In this document: piece by piece, positions 16,733-26,388 of the stretch
Layout of the letters: each line of letters starts with the position of its first letter
Position numbering within the stretch: position 1 is the stretch's first letter
Source: Betaproteobacteria bacterium RIFCSPLOWO2_12_FULL_62_58
GTDB taxonomy: Bacteria; Pseudomonadota; Gammaproteobacteria; Burkholderiales; SG8-41
Reading direction: 5' to 3'
Length of the DNA stretch: 39,508 nt
Assembly (NCBI GenBank): GCA_001772005.1
Contig: MERI01000214.1
Coordinates: 1 to 39,508 of the forward strand
Translations under genes and position numbers: made by a program
The notes under the pieces: generated by a model
Told to the model about the DNA's origin: nothing
The model's database searches: none
The model's input: only the letters and a program-made list of their open reading frames with translations

Positions 16733-17956
16733 ATGAGCAAAATCAAGAAAGTCGTGCTCGCCTATTCCGGCGGGCTGGATACCTCGGTCATTCTCAAATG
16801 GCTGCAGGACGTCTATGACTGCGAGGTCATCACCTTCACCGCCGACATCGGCCAGGGCGAGGAACTCGCACCCGCGCGCAGGAAAGCGAAGATGTTCGGC
16901 GTCAGGCAGATCTTCATCGAGGACCTGCGCGAGGAGTTCGTGCGCGACTTCGTGTTCCCGATGTTCCGCGCCAACGCGGTCTACGAGGGTGAATACCTGC
17001 TCGGCACCTCGATCGCGCGGCCGTTGATCGCCAAGCGCCTGGTCGAGATCGCCAAGAAAACCGGGGCCGATGCGATCTCGCACGGCGCGACCGGCAAAGG
17101 CAACGACCAGGTGCGCTTCGAGCTTGGCGCCTATGCGCTCATGCCCAACGTCAGGATCATCGCGCCGTGGCGCGAATGGGACCTGCTGTCGCGCGAGAAG
17201 ATGCTCGCCTACGCCAGGCACCACGGCATTCCCGTTGACTACGAGAAAAAAAGGGGCGGGGCGCCCTACTCGATGGATGCGAACCTGCTGCACATTTCCT
17301 ACGAAGGCGGCGTGCTCGAAAATCCCGACTACGAGCCGGAAGAATCGATGTGGCGCATCACGGTGTCGCCCGAGAAAGCGCCCGGGCGCGCGGAATACGT
17401 CGAGCTTACCTACTCGAAAGGGGACATCATCGCCATCAACGGCAGGAAAATGGCTCCAGCCCGGGTGCTGGCCAAACTCAACCAATTGGGAGGCCGGCAT
17501 GGCATCGGCCGCCTTGATCTCGTCGAGAACCGTTACATCGGCATGAAGTCGCGCGGCTGCTACGAAACGCCCGGCGGCACCATCATGCTCAAGGGCCACC
17601 GGGCGATGGAATCGATCACGCTTGACCGCGAGGTGCTGGCGCTGAAGGACGATCTCATGCCGCGTTATGCCCGCCTCATCTACAACGGCTACTGGTTCAG
17701 CCCCGAGCGCCGGCTGCTGCAGACGCTGATCGACGCGTCGCAGAAGTCCGTCAACGGCATGGTGCGCGTCAAGCTCTACAAGGGCACGGTCATGACCGTC
17801 GGCCGCGCATCGAAGTCGGATTCGCTGTTCGACCCGGCCATCGCCACTTTCGAGGACGACAAGGGCGCCTACAACCAGGCCGATGCCGCGGGATTCATCC
17901 GCTTGAACGCCCTCAGGATGCGCATCGCCGCCAAGCTGAAAAACCGAAAAAGCTGA
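16733..17956 (+). CDS. argG: Argininosuccinate synthase
   Basis: Joins citrulline and aspartate with ATP hydrolysis. The 407-residue protein begins with the PP-loop [15 protein letters not shown] (residues about 9-23) and has [23 protein letters not shown] and [14 protein letters not shown], all standard. No convincing Shine-Dalgarno sequence precedes ATG 16733. The leader is made of repeat sequence and carries a short overlapping ATG at 16722. Together with argD and argF it covers three of the later steps of arginine synthesis. Confidence 0.96.
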   Translation: MSKIKKVVLAYSGGLDTSVILKWLQDVYDCEVITFTADIGQGEELAPARRKAKMFGVRQIFIEDLREEFVRDFVFPMFRANAVYEGEYLLGTSIARPLIAKRLVEIAKKTGADAISHGATGKGNDQVRFELGAYALMPNVRIIAPWREWDLLSREKMLAYARHHGIPVDYEKKRGGAPYSMDANLLHISYEGGVLENPDYEPEESMWRITVSPEKAPGRAEYVELTYSKGDIIAINGRKMAPARVLAKLNQLGGRHGIGRLDLVENRYIGMKSRGCYETPGGTIMLKGHRAMESITLDREVLALKDDLMPRYARLIYNGYWFSPERRLLQTLIDASQKSVNGMVRVKLYKGTVMTVGRASKSDSLFDPAIATFEDDKGAYNQADAAGFIRLNALRMRIAAKLKNRKS

Positions 17957-17978
17957 GGCGCGACGGACGCGGAGGATC

Positions 17979-18066
17979 CAATACAGGATAGGTGAGAGGA
18001 GATAGGCGATAGGCGCAAAATCTCTTGTATTGCACCCCTCTCTCCTTTCGCCTCTCGCCTCTCGGT
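17979..18066. repeat. Purine/pyrimidine inverted repeat after argG
   Basis: A G/A-rich arm with GGTGAGAGGAGATAGGCG-type units is followed by a C/T-rich arm with CTCTCCTTTCGCCTCTCGCC. CAATACAGGA (17979-17988) faces TCTTGTATTG (18023-18032) within it. It could form a large imperfect hairpin and end the argG transcript; no T-tract is present. Confidence 0.5.
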
Positions 18067-18157
18067 GATAAGTGCTCCTGGCGCCTTGGCGGCCAGATTG
18101 AGCTTGGTACGACCACCATTGCAATTTTGCAGTTCCACCTCACAGGGGAGTCAGCAC

Positions 18158-18649
18158 ATGCCCTCGTTCGATATTGTTTCGGAAGTCAATCAGGTCGAAG
18201 TGCACAACGCGGTGGACCAATGCAACAAGGAAATCAGCAACCGTTTCGACTTCAAAGGCTCGGATGCCCGCGTCGAAATCAATGAGAAAGAAAAGAAGCT
18301 TGCGGTGTTTGCCGACGACGATTTCAAGCTCGGCCAGGTGCGCGATGTGCTGACCGGCAAGCTTGCCAAACGTGGTATCGATATCCGCTGCCTGCAGCTC
18401 GGCAGGAGCGAAAAAATCAGCGGTAACAAGGTGAAGCAGGACATTACCATCCGGGTCGGCGTCGAGCAGGAGCTCGGCAAGAAGATCGTCAAGCTGGTCA
18501 AGGACGGCAAGCTCAAAGTCCAGGCCAGCATCCAGGGCGATGCGGTGCGCATATCCGGCGCGAAGAAGGACCTGCTGCAGGAAACCATCACATTGGTCAG
18601 GAAATCGATCGCCGACTTCCCGCTGCAGTTCAAAAATTTCCGCGACTAG
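18158..18649 (+). CDS. yajQ: YajQ-family nucleotide-binding protein
   Basis: A 163-residue cytoplasmic protein of the UPF0234/YajQ family. It starts [21 protein letters not shown] and has [11 protein letters not shown] and [19 protein letters not shown], the conserved blocks of its two ferredoxin-like domains. Family members bind nucleic acid or nucleotides, and some plant-pathogen homologues bind cyclic di-GMP; the role here is not known. CAGGGGAG precedes the ATG at a suitable distance. It converges on the amidotransferase gene across a repeat. Confidence 0.95.
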   Translation: MPSFDIVSEVNQVEVHNAVDQCNKEISNRFDFKGSDARVEINEKEKKLAVFADDDFKLGQVRDVLTGKLAKRGIDIRCLQLGRSEKISGNKVKQDITIRVGVEQELGKKIVKLVKDGKLKVQASIQGDAVRISGAKKDLLQETITLVRKSIADFPLQFKNFRD

Positions 18650-18650
18650 A

Positions 18651-18712
18651 CCGGTGATGGGTAATGGGGAGGCGGCCTCTTGCCCATCACCATCACCCAT
18701 CACACATCACCG
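18651..18712. repeat. GGTGATGG inverted repeat between convergent genes
   Basis: GGTGATGGGTAATGGG faces CCCATCACCATCACCCATCAC across a GC-rich loop. It lies between the yajQ stop and the convergent amidotransferase stop and overlaps the last codons of the latter (SGDV). It is probably a bidirectional transcript end as well as an interspersed repeat. Confidence 0.55.
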
Positions 18713-19422
18713 CTTTTCAAGCCCGCCGTCCAACGATCGTACAGCCGGTCCGCGACGGCGTTGAGGACACGAACCTTGTCCTCGACCGCGTCCGTCATTT
18801 CCGCCGGCGTCTGCACGGACGGCACGCGCGCAGCGAGCGACTGCACCTCCTTCCCCCAGTCCTGGCACCAGGTTCCGATCAGTTCCGGTGTCATCTCGAC
18901 GTGGAACTGCATGCCGAGATGCCTGCCCAGCACGAACGCCTGGTTCTCGCAGTACGGGCTCGATGCGATCCGCTCAGAGCCCGGCGGAAGCAAGAATGTT
19001 TCACCATGCCAGTGAAACGCCTCGAAGGACTTAAGAGAAGCACCAAACCAGCGCCCGGCCTCTGCGTTTCCGGGTACATCCACCCTGCCCCAGCCGATTT
19101 CCTTGACCGGATTGCGCACGACTCCGCCGCCCAGGGCCTTCGCCATCAACTGCCCGCCCAGACAGTGCCCGACGGTGGGAATGTCGGCAGCGACCGCGGC
19201 GCGGATGAGGGCGAGCACGGCCGGGAGCCACACCAATTCGTCATTCACGCTCATCGGCCCGCCCATGAACGCCAAACCGCTGAACGCGCGCGGGTCGCCG
19301 GGCACCGCTTCGCCTTCGTCGATCTTGACGACCTGCCACGGGATACCGTGACGCGAGAGATATGTGGCAAAATATCCCGGCCCCTCGGTGGGCGCATGGC
19401 GGAATATCGCAACGGGTTTCAT
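18700..19422 (-). CDS. Class I glutamine amidotransferase-like protein
   Basis: A 240-residue single-domain protein of the GMP-synthase amidotransferase type. The nucleophile elbow GHCLGGQLMAKALGG carries the catalytic Cys. The triad His and Glu are in MQFHVEMTPE, and the oxyanion segment is FMGGPMSVND. There is no synthetase domain, so it is not GuaA itself. Such stand-alone proteins hydrolyse gamma-glutamyl amides of mostly unknown identity. The start MKPVAIFRHAPTEGPGYF is typical. The last residues are encoded by a repeat. It is divergent from the protease gene with only 23 bp between starts. Confidence 0.88.
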   Translation of the reverse strand: MKPVAIFRHAPTEGPGYFATYLSRHGIPWQVVKIDEGEAVPGDPRAFSGLAFMGGPMSVNDELVWLPAVLALIRAAVAADIPTVGHCLGGQLMAKALGGGVVRNPVKEIGWGRVDVPGNAEAGRWFGASLKSFEAFHWHGETFLLPPGSERIASSPYCENQAFVLGRHLGMQFHVEMTPELIGTWCQDWGKEVQSLAARVPSVQTPAEMTDAVEDKVRVLNAVADRLYDRWTAGLKSGDV

Positions 19423-19445
19423 CGCTGGCGGGTGTGGGATCGCAA

Positions 19446-20090
19446 ATGCACAATGGTAGTTTAATCAGCCTGGTTTTCCTACTCGCTCCCGTGCTCGCCG
19501 GCGCCGTCGACGTGAACGTGATCGGGCTCACCGCAGGCAAGGCAGTGGTCGTCATCGACGGCGGCAAACCGCGCACGCTCTCGGCCGGCGAGACCACCCC
19601 GGAAAAGATCAGGCTCATCAGCGCCACCAGCGATGCGGCGGTATTCGAAATCATGGGCAGGCGCCAGACCCTCACCATGGGACAGCACCTTTCCGTCCGG
19701 GGCGCCGCGTCGGGCGCACAGCGCGCAACCCTCGCTGCTGACGCAAGAGGTCATTTCTTTGCCACCGCCGCAGTCAACGGCGTGTCCCTGAAATTCATCG
19801 TCGACACCGGCGCTTCCGTCGTCACCATCGGGGCCGAGGATGCGAGGCGCGCTGGAATTCTCTACCTGTCCGGCCCGAGAGGGGCGGTGCAGACGGCGAA
19901 CGGCGTCGCACCCGCCTATCATGTCAAACTCGACACCGTGAAGCTCGGCGAAATCACTCTCAATAACGTTGACGGCGTGGTGGTGGAAGGCAACACGCTG
20001 GGCGGCATGGGTCTGCTGGGGTTGAGCTTTCTCAACCGCATCGAGATGCGGCGCGAGGGCGATCAGATGACGCTGACGCGGCGGTATTGA
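19446..20090 (+). CDS. Secreted retropepsin-like aspartic protease
   Basis: A 214-residue protein with an N-terminal signal sequence (MHNGSLISLVFLLAPVLAGA) and a C-terminal single-domain clan AA protease fold. The catalytic motif is FIVDTGASVVTIG (DTGAS) and the following flap region is GAVQTANGVAPAYHVKLD. The family occurs widely in proteobacteria as a periplasmic or membrane-anchored protein; its substrate is unknown. ATG 19446 is chosen because it gives the signal peptide directly. An upstream in-frame ATG at 19362 would lie inside the divergent gene. Confidence 0.85.
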   Translation: MHNGSLISLVFLLAPVLAGAVDVNVIGLTAGKAVVVIDGGKPRTLSAGETTPEKIRLISATSDAAVFEIMGRRQTLTMGQHLSVRGAASGAQRATLAADARGHFFATAAVNGVSLKFIVDTGASVVTIGAEDARRAGILYLSGPRGAVQTANGVAPAYHVKLDTVKLGEITLNNVDGVVVEGNTLGGMGLLGLSFLNRIEMRREGDQMTLTRRY

Positions 20091-20128
20091 CGCAGGATTC
20101 GGGAGTCGGGATTCGGTAAGACCGTAAC

Positions 20129-21421
20129 TTACTTGCGCTTCTCATCCGGATCCTTAATCCTCGCTCCTGGATCCCGCTGCTCGGCGCCGCCCTCGGCGAC
20201 GAGCGACAACAGGTGGCCGAACTTGGTGCGCTTGGTCTGAAGGTAGTCGCGGTTGGATGAGCGCGGCTGGACCTCAATCGGCACGCGCTCGGTGACGGTG
20301 AGGCCGTATTCCTCAAGCGCCTGCACTTTTTCGGGGTTGTTGGTCATGAGTCGCACCTGGCGCACGCCCAGGTCGAACAGGATGTGCGCACCCGCCTTGT
20401 AGTCGCGCATGTCGGCAGCGAAGCCCAGCGCGTGATTGGCCTCGACCGTGTCGTGGCCCCGGTCCTGCAGCGCGTAGGCGCGGATCTTGTTGAGCAGCCC
20501 GATGCCGCGGCCCTCGTCGAACATGTAGACCAGCACGCCGCCGCCCGCCTTCTCGATCATTGCCAACGCGGTGTCGAGCTGCTCGCCGCAGTCGCAGCGC
20601 TCGGAACCGAACACGTCGCCCGTCAGGCATTGCGAGTGCAGCCGCACCAGCGTCGGCTCACGGGGATCGACCGCGCCTTTCACCAACGCGATGTAAAGCG
20701 TGGTTTCGAGGTTATCGCTGTAGACCATCAGTTGGAAGTCGCCGGCCTTGCGCGTAGGCAGCGTGGTGGTGGCGCGGCGGCTGATCTGGCGCTCGTTCTC
20801 GCGATAAGCAACGAGATCGGCGATTCTCATGATCCTGATGTCGTGCCTGGCTGCGAAGCGCTCAAGGTCGGACATGCGCGCCATGGTGCCGTCGTCGTTC
20901 ATGATTTCGCAGATCGCGCCCGCCGGCTTGAGACCCGCCATGCGCGCGAGATCCACCGCTGCCTCGGTGTGGCCGCGGCGCGCCAGCACGCCGCCGTCGA
21001 CCGCGCGCAGCGTCTGCATGCGCCCCGGGCGGATCAGATCGGCCGGCCGCGTATTGTCAGCGATCGCTACCCGGATGGTGCGGGCCCGGTCGTAGGCTGA
21101 CATGCCGGAGCCCACGCCCTCACGTGCGTCGATCGGCGTGGCGAAGGCTGTGCCGAACTTGCTCTGGTTGCCCTGGTCATCGGTGATGAGCGAGAGCCCG
21201 AGCTGGCGCATGCGCTCCTCGGTCAGCGCGAGCGAGATCAGCCCGCGACCGTGGCTCGCCATGAAGTTGATCGCTTCCGGCGTTGCTTTTTCCGCAGCAA
21301 CGAAGAGATCGCCTTCGTTCTCGCGCTCTTCGCTGTCGACCAGGATCACCATCCGGCCCCGGCGCACATCAGGCAGGATGTGTTCGACGATGAATTCGGA
21401 AGTTTTTTTCAACTCGCTCAT
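20129..21421 (-). CDS. ribBA: Fused DHBP synthase / GTP cyclohydrolase II-type protein
   Basis: Feeds riboflavin synthesis. The N-terminal half makes 3,4-dihydroxy-2-butanone 4-phosphate, with VDSEERENEGD, TPIDAREGVGSGMSAYDRA and GVLARRGHTEAAVDLARMAG. The C-terminal half is GTP cyclohydrolase II, with zinc ligands SQCLTGDVFGSERCDCGEQ, FDEGRGIGL and an intact LMTNNPEK. About 430 residues, the usual fused length. ATG 21421 (MSELKKTSEFIVEH) is preferred over a TTG four codons upstream. folE ends 54 bp upstream on the same strand, so the two GTP-using pathways share a locus. No FMN riboswitch was recognised. Confidence 0.95.
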   Translation of the reverse strand: MSELKKTSEFIVEHILPDVRRGRMVILVDSEERENEGDLFVAAEKATPEAINFMASHGRGLISLALTEERMRQLGLSLITDDQGNQSKFGTAFATPIDAREGVGSGMSAYDRARTIRVAIADNTRPADLIRPGRMQTLRAVDGGVLARRGHTEAAVDLARMAGLKPAGAICEIMNDDGTMARMSDLERFAARHDIRIMRIADLVAYRENERQISRRATTTLPTRKAGDFQLMVYSDNLETTLYIALVKGAVDPREPTLVRLHSQCLTGDVFGSERCDCGEQLDTALAMIEKAGGGVLVYMFDEGRGIGLLNKIRAYALQDRGHDTVEANHALGFAADMRDYKAGAHILFDLGVRQVRLMTNNPEKVQALEEYGLTVTERVPIEVQPRSSNRDYLQTKRTKFGHLLSLVAEGGAEQRDPGARIKDPDEKRK

Positions 21422-21475
21422 CCAAAATGCCAAACCTTCAGCCCCGGCGTCCGCAGAGAGAGCCTCCTCTGTGGC

Positions 21476-22111
21476 TCATGCTCTTGCCGAGATCAGCCGC
21501 ATGAACTCGGCGCGCGTCTTGTCGGCGTTGAATTCGCCGGTGAATGCCGATGTGGTCGCGATCGAGTGCTGCTTCTGGATGCCGCGCATCACCATGCACA
21601 TGTGCTGGGCCTCGATCACCACCGCTACGCCGGCGGGCTTGACCGTTTCCTGAATGCAGTTGCGGATTTCGACGGTGAGCCGCTCCTGCACCTGCAGCCG
21701 GCGCGCGAAAGCGTCGACCACGCGTGGGATTTTTGAAAGGCCCACGATGTGGCCGTTCGGAATGTAGGCGACGTGCGCCTTGCCGAAGAACGGCAGCATG
21801 TGGTGCTCGCACAGCGAATAGACTTCAATGTCCTTCACGATCACCATCTGCTGGTACTCTTCGCGAAACATCGCCGAGCGCAGGATTCCCGCCGGATCGA
21901 GATCGTAGCCGTGGGTCAGGAACTGCAGCGCCTTGGCGACGCGCTCGGGCGTTTTCTGCAGGCCATCGCGCTCGGGATTCTCACCCATGTCCTTGAGAAT
22001 CGCGCGATACTTGTCGGCGATGCGCCGGATCACGACCGGATTGTACTGGTCGATCTTGGCGTAGCCGTCCATCTCGTTTTCTTCGAGCATCTGCTGGGTA
22101 ATGGGCGTCAT
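21476..22111 (-). CDS. folE: GTP cyclohydrolase I
   Basis: Converts GTP to dihydroneopterin triphosphate, the first step to folate. The 211-residue protein has the zinc and catalytic residues in [21 protein letters not shown], the [21 protein letters not shown] helix, and the C-terminal [15 protein letters not shown] with the second zinc Cys. It is the classical FolE type, not FolE2. It lies between dxs (upstream) and ribBA (downstream) on the minus strand, after a repeat-containing 104-bp gap. Confidence 0.96.
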   Translation of the reverse strand: MTPITQQMLEENEMDGYAKIDQYNPVVIRRIADKYRAILKDMGENPERDGLQKTPERVAKALQFLTHGYDLDPAGILRSAMFREEYQQMVIVKDIEVYSLCEHHMLPFFGKAHVAYIPNGHIVGLSKIPRVVDAFARRLQVQERLTVEIRNCIQETVKPAGVAVVIEAQHMCMVMRGIQKQHSIATTSAFTGEFNADKTRAEFMRLISARA

Positions 22112-22124
22112 GACTGGACTCCGG

Positions 22125-22194
22125 TAAGCGGCAAGCGGTGAGCGGAATAAACTGGAGAGGCTTGGCGCCCTGGCCCTTGGCCCCTGACCGCTTA
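22125..22194. repeat. AAGCGG heptamer repeats between dxs and folE
   Basis: Three imperfect tandem heptamers, TAAGCGG, CAAGCGG and TGAGCGG (22125-22145), face an inverted TGACCGCTTA at 22185-22194. They are the same sequence type as the array inside ileS at 1543-1570. They could form a long hairpin after dxs and in the folE leader. Confidence 0.55.
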
Positions 22195-22215
22195 GTGCTC
22201 GCTGGTTTGGCTATT

Positions 22216-24045
22216 CTACTCCGCGAGCCGCGCGCGGATGGCCTTGATGATGCCCTCCTTGTTAAGACCCGCCTCGACAAGCTGAATTCCCGGATCGCCT
22301 TGGTCGATGAACTTGTCGGGTAACCCCAGTTGCAGCACGGGAATTTCCCGGCCGTGCTCTTGCAGCGCTTCCAGCACCGCGCTGCCGGCCCCGCCCATGA
22401 CCACGTTTTCTTCGACTGTCACCAGCCACTCATGGCGGTCGGCGAGCTCCAGCACGAGCGCCTCGTCGAGCGGCTTGACGAAGCGCATGTTGGCGACCGT
22501 CGCGTCGAGCGCTTCCGCGGCCTGCAGGCTGGGCGCCACCATGGCGCCGAATGCGAGGATCGCGAGCTTCCTGCCGGTGCGCCGGATTTCGCCTTTGCCG
22601 ATGGTCAGGGCCTGCATCTGCTTTACGATCTCGACCCCCGGGCCGCTACCGCGCGGATAACGCACGGCAGCCGGCGTGTTCATCTGGAAAGCGGTGTAGA
22701 GCATCTGCCGGCATTCGTTCTCGTCCGACGGCGTCATGACGGTCATATTGGGCAGACAGCGCAGATAGGTGAGATCGAAACTGCCGTTATGGGTCGCGCC
22801 GTCGGCGCCCACCAGCCCCGCGCGGTCGAGCGCGAATACGATCGGCAGATTCTGGATCTGGATATCGTGGATCAGCTGGTCGTAGGCGCGCTGCAGGAAT
22901 GTCGAATAAATCGCCACCACCGGTTTGCAGCCTTCACAGGCGAGCCCCGCGGCAAAGGTGAGCGCGTGCTGCTCGGCGATGCCCACATCGAAATAGCGGT
23001 CGGGATAAGCCTGCGCGAACCGGACCAACCCTGAACCTTCGCGCATCGCCGGTGTGATGCCGATGAGACGCTGGTCCTGGGCGGCCATGTCACACAGCCA
23101 GTCACCGAAAACCTGGGTATAGGTCTGCTTGCCGCCCGACTTGCCGCCGGCGATGCCGTTGGCTTTGTCGAACTTCGACACGCCGTGGTAGAGCACGGGG
23201 TCGGCTTCGGCGAGCTTGTAGCCCTGGCCCTTGCGGGTCACGACGTGCAGGAACTGCGGTCCCTTGAGCTGCTTGATGTTGCTCAACGTCGGAATCAGCG
23301 CGTCAAGATCGTGGCCGTCGATCGGGCCGATGTAGTTGAATCCGAATTCCTCGAACAGGGTGCCTGGCGTCACCATGCCCTTCACGTGTTCCTCGGCACG
23401 CCGGGCAAGCTCGCCCAGCATCTTCTCGCCAAGCCCTTTCGCTGCGGAATAAAAACGCCCCGACATGAGCTTTGCGAGATACTTGTTGAGCGCGCCGACC
23501 GGCGGCGAAATCGACATGTCGTTGTCGTTGAGTATCACCAGCAGATCGACGTCCATCGCGCCGGCGTTATTGAGCGCTTCAAACGCCATGCCGGCGGTCA
23601 TTGCACCGTCACCGATGATCGCCACCGCGTGACGCGTCTCGCCCTTCAATTTGGAAGCCACCGCCATGCCGAGCGCGGCGCTGACCGAGGTGCTCGAGTG
23701 CGCCGTACCGAACGTGTCGTATTCGCTTTCTTCGCGACGCGGGAAGCCGGAAATACCACCCCACATCCTGAGCGTCTTCATGCGCTCCCGACGGCCGGTC
23801 AGTATCTTGTGTCCGTAGGTCTGGTGGCCGACGTCCCACACCAGCCGGTCGTGCGGCGTATCGAACACGTAATGCAGCGCGATGGTGAGCTCCACCGTGC
23901 CGAGATTGGACGACAGGTGGCCCCCCGTGTAGCTGACCGATTCGAGCAGGAAAGCGCGCAACTCGTCCGCGAGCCGCGGCAGTTGGCTTTTTTCAAGCTG
24001 GCGCAGCTCGTGCGGATAGTTGATCGTCTTCAGCAGTTCATACAT
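22216..24045 (-). CDS. dxs: 1-deoxy-D-xylulose-5-phosphate synthase
   Basis: A TPP enzyme condensing pyruvate and glyceraldehyde 3-phosphate, the entry to the MEP isoprenoid pathway. The 609-residue protein has [36 protein letters not shown], the TPP-binding [20 protein letters not shown] and [13 protein letters not shown]. It also has the transketolase pyrimidine domain [15 protein letters not shown] and [15 protein letters not shown]. The ATG overlaps the ispA stop by one base (TGATG), so ispA-dxs translation is coupled. This is a standard gene pair in proteobacteria. Confidence 0.97.
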   Translation of the reverse strand: MYELLKTINYPHELRQLEKSQLPRLADELRAFLLESVSYTGGHLSSNLGTVELTIALHYVFDTPHDRLVWDVGHQTYGHKILTGRRERMKTLRMWGGISGFPRREESEYDTFGTAHSSTSVSAALGMAVASKLKGETRHAVAIIGDGAMTAGMAFEALNNAGAMDVDLLVILNDNDMSISPPVGALNKYLAKLMSGRFYSAAKGLGEKMLGELARRAEEHVKGMVTPGTLFEEFGFNYIGPIDGHDLDALIPTLSNIKQLKGPQFLHVVTRKGQGYKLAEADPVLYHGVSKFDKANGIAGGKSGGKQTYTQVFGDWLCDMAAQDQRLIGITPAMREGSGLVRFAQAYPDRYFDVGIAEQHALTFAAGLACEGCKPVVAIYSTFLQRAYDQLIHDIQIQNLPIVFALDRAGLVGADGATHNGSFDLTYLRCLPNMTVMTPSDENECRQMLYTAFQMNTPAAVRYPRGSGPGVEIVKQMQALTIGKGEIRRTGRKLAILAFGAMVAPSLQAAEALDATVANMRFVKPLDEALVLELADRHEWLVTVEENVVMGGAGSAVLEALQEHGREIPVLQLGLPDKFIDQGDPGIQLVEAGLNKEGIIKAIRARLAE

Positions 24046-24944
24046 CAGAATTCTCGCAGCACGATGAAATCGGCCAGCTGCCTGAGCCGCAAGCCCCGCT
24101 CGCCGAAACCGTCAAGCGCCCTGAGAGCCTTTTGCCTGAGTTCTTCGGCAAAGGACTTGGACTGCGCCACGCCGAGCGCGCTCACGTAGGTCGGTTTATT
24201 CCGCTGCGCATCCTTGCCGGCGGTTTTTCCCAGGGTGGCGGTCGACGCCTCCGCATCGAGCACGTCGTCAACAACCTGGAACGCGAGCCCGATGCACTTG
24301 GCGAAATGGTCGAGTTGGGCAAGCTCCTTCTCGTTCATGCTGGCGCCGCAGCGCACACCGAGCAGCACCGCGGCGCGAATCAGCGCACCGGTCTTGTGAA
24401 TGTGCATGAATTCCAGTTCCGGCACGGACAGCGTCTTTCCAGTGGCTTCAAGGTCGATCGCCTGTCCGCCCGCCATGCCGCGCGACCCGGCGGCGGCTGC
24501 GAGAAGCTTCACCATTTCAAGCTGCGTCGCGGCATCGTCCGCAAGACGGTACTCGGCCATTAACTGGAACGCGAGACTCTGCAGCGCGTCGCCGACCAGG
24601 AGCGCGGCCGCTTCGTCGTATTCGACATGACACGTCGGCTTGCCACGGCGCAGTACGTCGTCGTCCATGCACGGCAAATCATCATGCACCAGCGAGTAAG
24701 CATGAACCAGCTCGACCGCGGCGCCGGCAATTGCGACGCGCCCCGTATCGGCCTGCGCGAGTTCGCCCGCGCTGAAAGCGAGCAGCGGCCGCACGCGCTT
24801 GCCCCCGCCAAGCACCGCGTAGCGCATCGCCTGGTGCAGGCGCTGCGGGGCGATCTCGGCCGCGGGCAGCACGCTTTGCAATGTCGATTCAATGCGGGTC
24901 TGCCGGGCATGCACCCAGCTCTGGAAGTCGACGGAATTGCTCAC
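24045..24944 (-). CDS. ispA: Geranyl/farnesyl diphosphate synthase
   Basis: Chain-elongating prenyltransferase making farnesyl diphosphate from IPP and DMAPP. The first aspartate-rich motif is [17 protein letters not shown] and the second is [24 protein letters not shown] and [11 protein letters not shown] are also present. 299 residues, normal for the family. Translation begins at GTG 24944, which overlaps the xseB stop (GTGA). The order xseB-ispA-dxs is conserved across many proteobacteria. Confidence 0.95.
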   Translation of the reverse strand: MSNSVDFQSWVHARQTRIESTLQSVLPAAEIAPQRLHQAMRYAVLGGGKRVRPLLAFSAGELAQADTGRVAIAGAAVELVHAYSLVHDDLPCMDDDVLRRGKPTCHVEYDEAAALLVGDALQSLAFQLMAEYRLADDAATQLEMVKLLAAAAGSRGMAGGQAIDLEATGKTLSVPELEFMHIHKTGALIRAAVLLGVRCGASMNEKELAQLDHFAKCIGLAFQVVDDVLDAEASTATLGKTAGKDAQRNKPTYVSALGVAQSKSFAEELRQKALRALDGFGERGLRLRQLADFIVLREF

Positions 24945-25177
24945 TGCTCGGCCGAGCCGAAGTTTTTCAGGACCCCGTCCTCGAGGACCTTGACCTGCTG
25001 CTGCGCGTCCTGCAGGGCCGCCTGGCAGAACTTGAGCAGTTCGGCGCCCCGTTTATACGATGCGAGCGACTGCTCGAGCGACATCTGTCCTGCTTCCATG
25101 CCGTTGACGATTGTTTCCAGCTCCGCCAGCGCCGACTCAAAGGTTTGTGTATGCTGCAATTTTGACGACTTGGACAT
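24941..25177 (-). CDS. xseB: Exodeoxyribonuclease VII small subunit
   Basis: The small subunit of exonuclease VII, which degrades single-stranded DNA together with XseA (not in this window). 78 residues, with the family core FESALAELETIVNGMEAGQMSLEQSL and the helix YKRGAELLKFCQAAL. It is first in the xseB-ispA-dxs operon; the leader 25178-25409 has no gene. Confidence 0.94.
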   Translation of the reverse strand: MSKSSKLQHTQTFESALAELETIVNGMEAGQMSLEQSLASYKRGAELLKFCQAALQDAQQQVKVLEDGVLKNFGSAEQ

Positions 25178-25263
25178 GGCGTGGAGCCGCCTTTTTGGCG
25201 AAACTGAAAGGGTAGCGCAATCAGAAGGTTGCGGTCAACGCGCGATCCAGACTGATCTGGATC

Positions 25264-25295
25264 GGCGGAGCGGGAAAGGCTTAAACCGCTCCGCC
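25264..25295. other. Stem-loop upstream of xseB
   Basis: GGCGGAGCGG (25264-25273) and CCGCTCCGCC (25286-25295) form a perfect 10-bp stem with a 12-nt loop. There is no T-tract on either side, so it is not a clear intrinsic terminator. It separates the truncated receptor gene from xseB. Confidence 0.5.
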
Positions 25296-25409
25296 CGGAA
25301 CCCGGGCACTCGCGCGCTACGCACAAACAGCGCTCCGTGCAGGACAGACGAATAAGCGTCAAAAACGATTCTCTCTCCGAGCCCGCTGTATTTGCGCTTT
25401 CGCGTGAAT

Positions 25410-25862
25410 TCAATCGACCTTCGCACCGGCCTCCTTGGCGACCCGCGCCCACTTGACAAGCTCGCGCGAGATGAATGCACCGAATTCTTCCGGCATGAGC
25501 GGCGCGGACAGGATTTGCGTGACCGGCGCGAAATCCTTGACCGGGTCGTATGCGAGCTTCGGGTAAACGCCGGGCGCCATGACAACGAACGAAGAAACGC
25601 CGAGGACCATGGTGTAGCCGTCGGCTGGCATGCGGGCAGCGATACCCATGCCCAAGGTGCCCCCGGAACCCGGACGGCTGTCGATAATGACCGGCTGTCC
25701 CCACATCTCGCTCAGCCTGGGCGCGATGGCTCGAGCGATGAGGTCCCCGGCGCCACCTGCCAGCACGGGGGCGAGCCACCGCACCGGTTTCGTCGGATAG
25801 ACGTCGGTAGCCCAGGCGGACAAGGCACACGACAAAGCGAGCGTCATTAGCAAGTTGCGCAT
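25410..25862 (-). pseudogene. Tripartite tricarboxylate receptor (TctC/Bug) with internal deletion
   Basis: The 150-residue frame starts with a signal peptide (MRNLLMTLALSCALSAWA; GAGGAG nine bases upstream). It continues through the Bug-family N-terminal half: YPTKPVRWLAPVLAGGAGD, QPVIIDSRPGSGGTLG and YDPVKDFAPVTQI. At residue about 121 it jumps to the family's C-terminal end (MPEEFGAFISRELVKWARV...GAKVD). Full Bug receptors are about 320 residues, so roughly 160-170 are missing although the frame is kept. The ligand-binding cleft should be lost, so the product is probably non-functional. No TctA/TctB membrane genes are nearby, which is common for these orphan receptors. Confidence 0.85.
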
Positions 25863-26388
25863 CCAGCGTTTCTCCTCGTGCCGATTCATTTTACCGTCTG
25901 GCAGTTCAATTTTGTCAGCCCTGTCCAAGCTAAAACGTCCTTTGACTACTTATGCGAAGGCCCAAAAAGACCTGCTCCGGTGTCGATCGAGCTGGAGCTA
26001 TCGGGGCGCTGTGTCTCCACTTGCCCGGTGGTTGTAGAGAAACGCGCAGTTCATGCCGGCGCCGCAGGCGCGAGCGGTTGGCGTGACCCACGCAGCGAGC
26101 ATAGTGCCCATAGCGAACGAAAACAAGGATGGACTGCAAACGCGGCCCACGGCGCTTGCATCATTCGGGCCTTTCGGCGCGTCAATCTGGCGTGCAAGTT
26201 CACACCTAGGAGTTTATCGGACTTGGGTCGGACAAACTCCTAATGCAGCAGCAGGGGTTGGCGGGCGTGCCCTGCGGAAGAAAACTTGTAAGGATTCAAG
26301 ACGCTCCGACGACTGATTGTCGGTGGCTGCCCTTGGCCGACCTTTCCAAGGTCCTGCTTGTCATCTCCTGTTCGAAGGCCGTTGTCGC
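25863..26388. other. Gene-poor stretch with hairpin copy D
   Basis: No convincing gene, RNA or insertion sequence was recognised in these 526 bases. The only recognised element is the hairpin repeat at 26208-26241. Short frames exist on both strands but match no family I know. The stretch separates the core operons on the left from the radical SAM cluster on the right. Confidence 0.5.
26208..26241 (+). repeat. TTTGTCGG hairpin repeat, copy D
   Basis: AGGAGTTTATCGGAC and GTCGGACAAACTCCT form a 15-bp stem with two mismatches and a TTGG loop. It is followed by TAATGCAGCAG, matching the tail of copy A. It lies 148 bases upstream of the radical SAM gene and is the most diverged member. Confidence 0.78.

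Noticed and set aside
21422..21475. FMN riboswitch before ribBA
   Set aside because: The gap to folE is only 54 bases and lacks the conserved RFN-element sequence.
25929..26300. Short frames in the gene-poor stretch as possible transposase remnants
   Set aside because: No transposase motif or terminal inverted repeat could be identified.
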